Source: Methanosaeta sp. NSP1 (GTDB taxonomy: Archaea > Halobacteriota > Methanosarcinia > Methanotrichales > Methanotrichaceae). Taken from it: a stretch of 14,392 nt of DNA. A program made the translations under genes and the position numbers. The notes beneath the pieces were generated by a model. It saw only the letters and a program-made list of their open reading frames with translations, was not told where the DNA came from and made no database searches. The DNA lies in assembly GCA_002256595.1 (NCBI GenBank), contig NOLC01000187.1:1-14392 (forward strand). The letters run 5' to 3'. Positions 13,080-14,392 of this stretch are shown here, piece by piece (position 1 is the stretch's first letter; the number at the start of each line of letters is the position of its first letter).

Positions 13080-14231
13080 ATGTTCAAGAGATTCTGCGGG
13101 GCTGCCGATGCATTGGATATGCTTCTCTCTCGCTCTCATCCCTTGCAGCGCACCGATATGCTCCATGTTCTCCTGGCGGAGGGAAGGGTTTTGTCGCAGG
13201 ATATCATCTCACCGCTCGCCCTTCCCGGATTTGATCGCGCCGCCATGGACGGTTTTGCGGTTCGATCGGAGGACACCAGAGGCGCCCGGCCCCATGCCCC
13301 GGTTTTTCTGGAGAGATTTCAGGCCGTGAGGACGGGCATGCCTGTTCCAGGCCAATATGATGCTGTGGTGATGCTCGAAGACTGCAAACTGCGCGGCGGC
13401 ATACTGGAGATCACGGCTCAACTTCATCCCTTCAAGAACGTCTCTCGCATAGGTGAGGACGTTGCCGCCGGCGAGAAGGTCTTTTCCCAGGGGCACACCC
13501 TGAGGCCGCCAGATCTATCTCTGCTATCCGCTTTAGGGGTAGAAAATGTAGAGGTCTACGATAGGCCCAATGTGGCCATCATCCCCACGGGAGGCGAGCT
13601 GCTGGATATAGGCTCTCGGCCCCTTGGACCGGGAGAGGCCTATGAGATCAATTCGCTTATGGCCCGGCTCTATGCCCAGAAGTGGGGGGCATCAGCGCAT
13701 AAAACGGAGATTGTACCCGATGACCAGAGGCTCATTCGCGAGGCTGTAGCCGCAAATGAGAAAGCGGATCTGATCATCATCATCGGTGGGACTTCCGTTG
13801 GAGAGAAGGATTACGTGCCCCGGATCTTGAGTGAGATGGGCGAGCTATTGGTGCACGGTGTGCGCCTGCAGCCGGGAAAGCCCACCGCCATAGGGGTCGT
13901 GGCCGGAAAGCCTGTGGTCTGCCTGCCCGGCTATCCGGTGGCCATGCTCTTCGATCTCTATTTATTCGTTCGACCGGCTCTGCAGAGGATCGGCCATAGA
14001 AGCGATCCTCAGCCCAAGGTCAGGGCTGCCCTGACCAGGAAGATCCCCTCCCGGCCGGGATATATCAGCCTGGTAAGAGTGGCCCTGCAGGGAGACCAGG
14101 CCGAGCCCATCATGATCTCCGGGGCGGGAATACTCAGCTCCGTGGCCAGAGCAGACGGATTTGTGGTGGTATCCGAGGCCAAGGAAGGGCTGGAGGCGGG
14201 AGAGATGGTGGATGTGCTCGTCTTTGAATAG
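13080..14231 (+). CDS. moeA: Molybdopterin molybdenumtransferase MoeA
   Basis: A 383-residue product, near the usual size (about 400). MoeA inserts molybdate (or tungstate) into molybdopterin-AMP, the last step of pterin cofactor synthesis needed for formylmethanofuran dehydrogenase. Domain layout: N-terminal part with GRVLSQDIISPLALPGFDRAAMDGFAV (35-61), a beta domain containing TGMPVPGQYDAVVMLED (85-101), the MogA-like pterin-binding domain with NVAIIPTGGELLDIG (164-178), IIIIGGTSVGEKDYVP (232-247), and PGKPTAIGVVAGKPVVCLPGYPVA (265-288), and a C-terminal beta domain (about 312-383). The motif usually written LPGNPV is LPGYPV here. The ATG at 13080 has no clear SD; a purine-rich GGAAGAGA lies about 15 bases before it. 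An overlapping ATG at 13058 is in another frame that closes early. Archaea often have two moeA paralogs, and which one this is cannot be told. Confidence 0.94.
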   Translation: MFKRFCGAADALDMLLSRSHPLQRTDMLHVLLAEGRVLSQDIISPLALPGFDRAAMDGFAVRSEDTRGARPHAPVFLERFQAVRTGMPVPGQYDAVVMLEDCKLRGGILEITAQLHPFKNVSRIGEDVAAGEKVFSQGHTLRPPDLSLLSALGVENVEVYDRPNVAIIPTGGELLDIGSRPLGPGEAYEINSLMARLYAQKWGASAHKTEIVPDDQRLIREAVAANEKADLIIIIGGTSVGEKDYVPRILSEMGELLVHGVRLQPGKPTAIGVVAGKPVVCLPGYPVAMLFDLYLFVRPALQRIGHRSDPQPKVRAALTRKIPSRPGYISLVRVALQGDQAEPIMISGAGILSSVARADGFVVVSEAKEGLEAGEMVDVLVFE

Positions 14232-14392
14232 TCTGAATGCAGCGGCTTGGGTGCATGAATAGAGCAGAGCGGACTATGCTCTTTGAGAGAGGCTGGAAAT
14301 TCAGGCTACCACATAATCCATCAATTTTTGCCTGAGTTTTCGATCGTTCACCCATCATTCATCAATTTTTTATATCATCAAAAGGGCCTATT
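14232..14392. other. Gene-free end of window after moeA
   Basis: A weak inverted repeat, AGAGCA/TGCTCT (14262-14283), follows the moeA stop and may aid termination. The 11-base string CATCAATTTTT occurs twice, at 14319-14329 and 14360-14370. The second copy runs into TTATATCATC, which may be a promoter of a gene beyond the window. Confidence 0.4.

Noticed and set aside
1..14392. CRISPR arrays, insertion sequences, tRNA or rRNA genes, defence or prophage genes
   Set aside because: No regularly spaced repeats, transposase motifs, cloverleaf-like sequences or accessory gene signatures were seen on either strand.

Overview
The window reads as chromosome of a cytochrome-containing methanogenic archaeon of the Methanosarcinales, most likely the acetate-specialist Methanothrix (Methanosaeta) group. 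The lineage call rests on a membrane-bound heterodisulfide reductase pair (hdrE-hdrD), a methanofuran-pathway decarboxylase (mfnA), a DUF1699 protein, an ACT-domain regulator of the COG2150 type, a stand-alone TRAM protein, TATA-box promoters and GGAGG-type Shine-Dalgarno (SD) sites. The genus is an inference from GC-rich coding sequence and overall protein character; no 16S or other marker is present.

Layout, left to right. Bases 1-1535 (minus strand): the N-terminal part of a COG2150-type regulator cut by the window edge, then an AAA+ ATPase. Diverging from the ATPase is an unlisted 34-residue hydrophobic microprotein (1571-1675) with a very strong SD site, followed by a secreted protein of unknown function with a clear intrinsic terminator. 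Bases 2925-6058 (minus strand): a DUF1699 gene with its own probably leaderless promoter, and upstream of it a thrC-metE pair, that is threonine synthase followed 48 bases later by a short folate-independent methionine synthase. These two enzymes take up the two end branches of homoserine metabolism. A gene-free divergent region of about 700 bases (6059-6766) separates thrC from hdrED and holds promoters and hairpins.

Bases 6767-8892 (plus strand): hdrE (cytochrome b subunit) and hdrD (iron-sulfur catalytic subunit), the terminal CoM-S-S-CoB reductase of the methanophenazine-linked respiratory chain. A TRAM RNA-binding protein follows, starting at TTG, with a hairpin directly ahead of its SD. 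Bases 9458-12923 (minus strand): ppsA (PEP synthase) and mfnA (tyrosine/aspartate decarboxylase), 49 bases apart and probably co-transcribed. moeA (molybdopterin molybdenumtransferase) diverges from ppsA and ends at 14231; the last 160 bases hold no gene.

Most genes are conserved housekeeping or energy genes of methanogens. I see no CRISPR array, insertion sequence, prophage, rRNA or tRNA, and no obvious new multi-gene system. The items most worth following up are the 34-residue membrane microprotein opposite the AAA+ ATPase, the methionine synthase with a changed zinc-ligand position, the hairpin in the TRAM leader, and the structured gene-free interval between thrC and hdrE.
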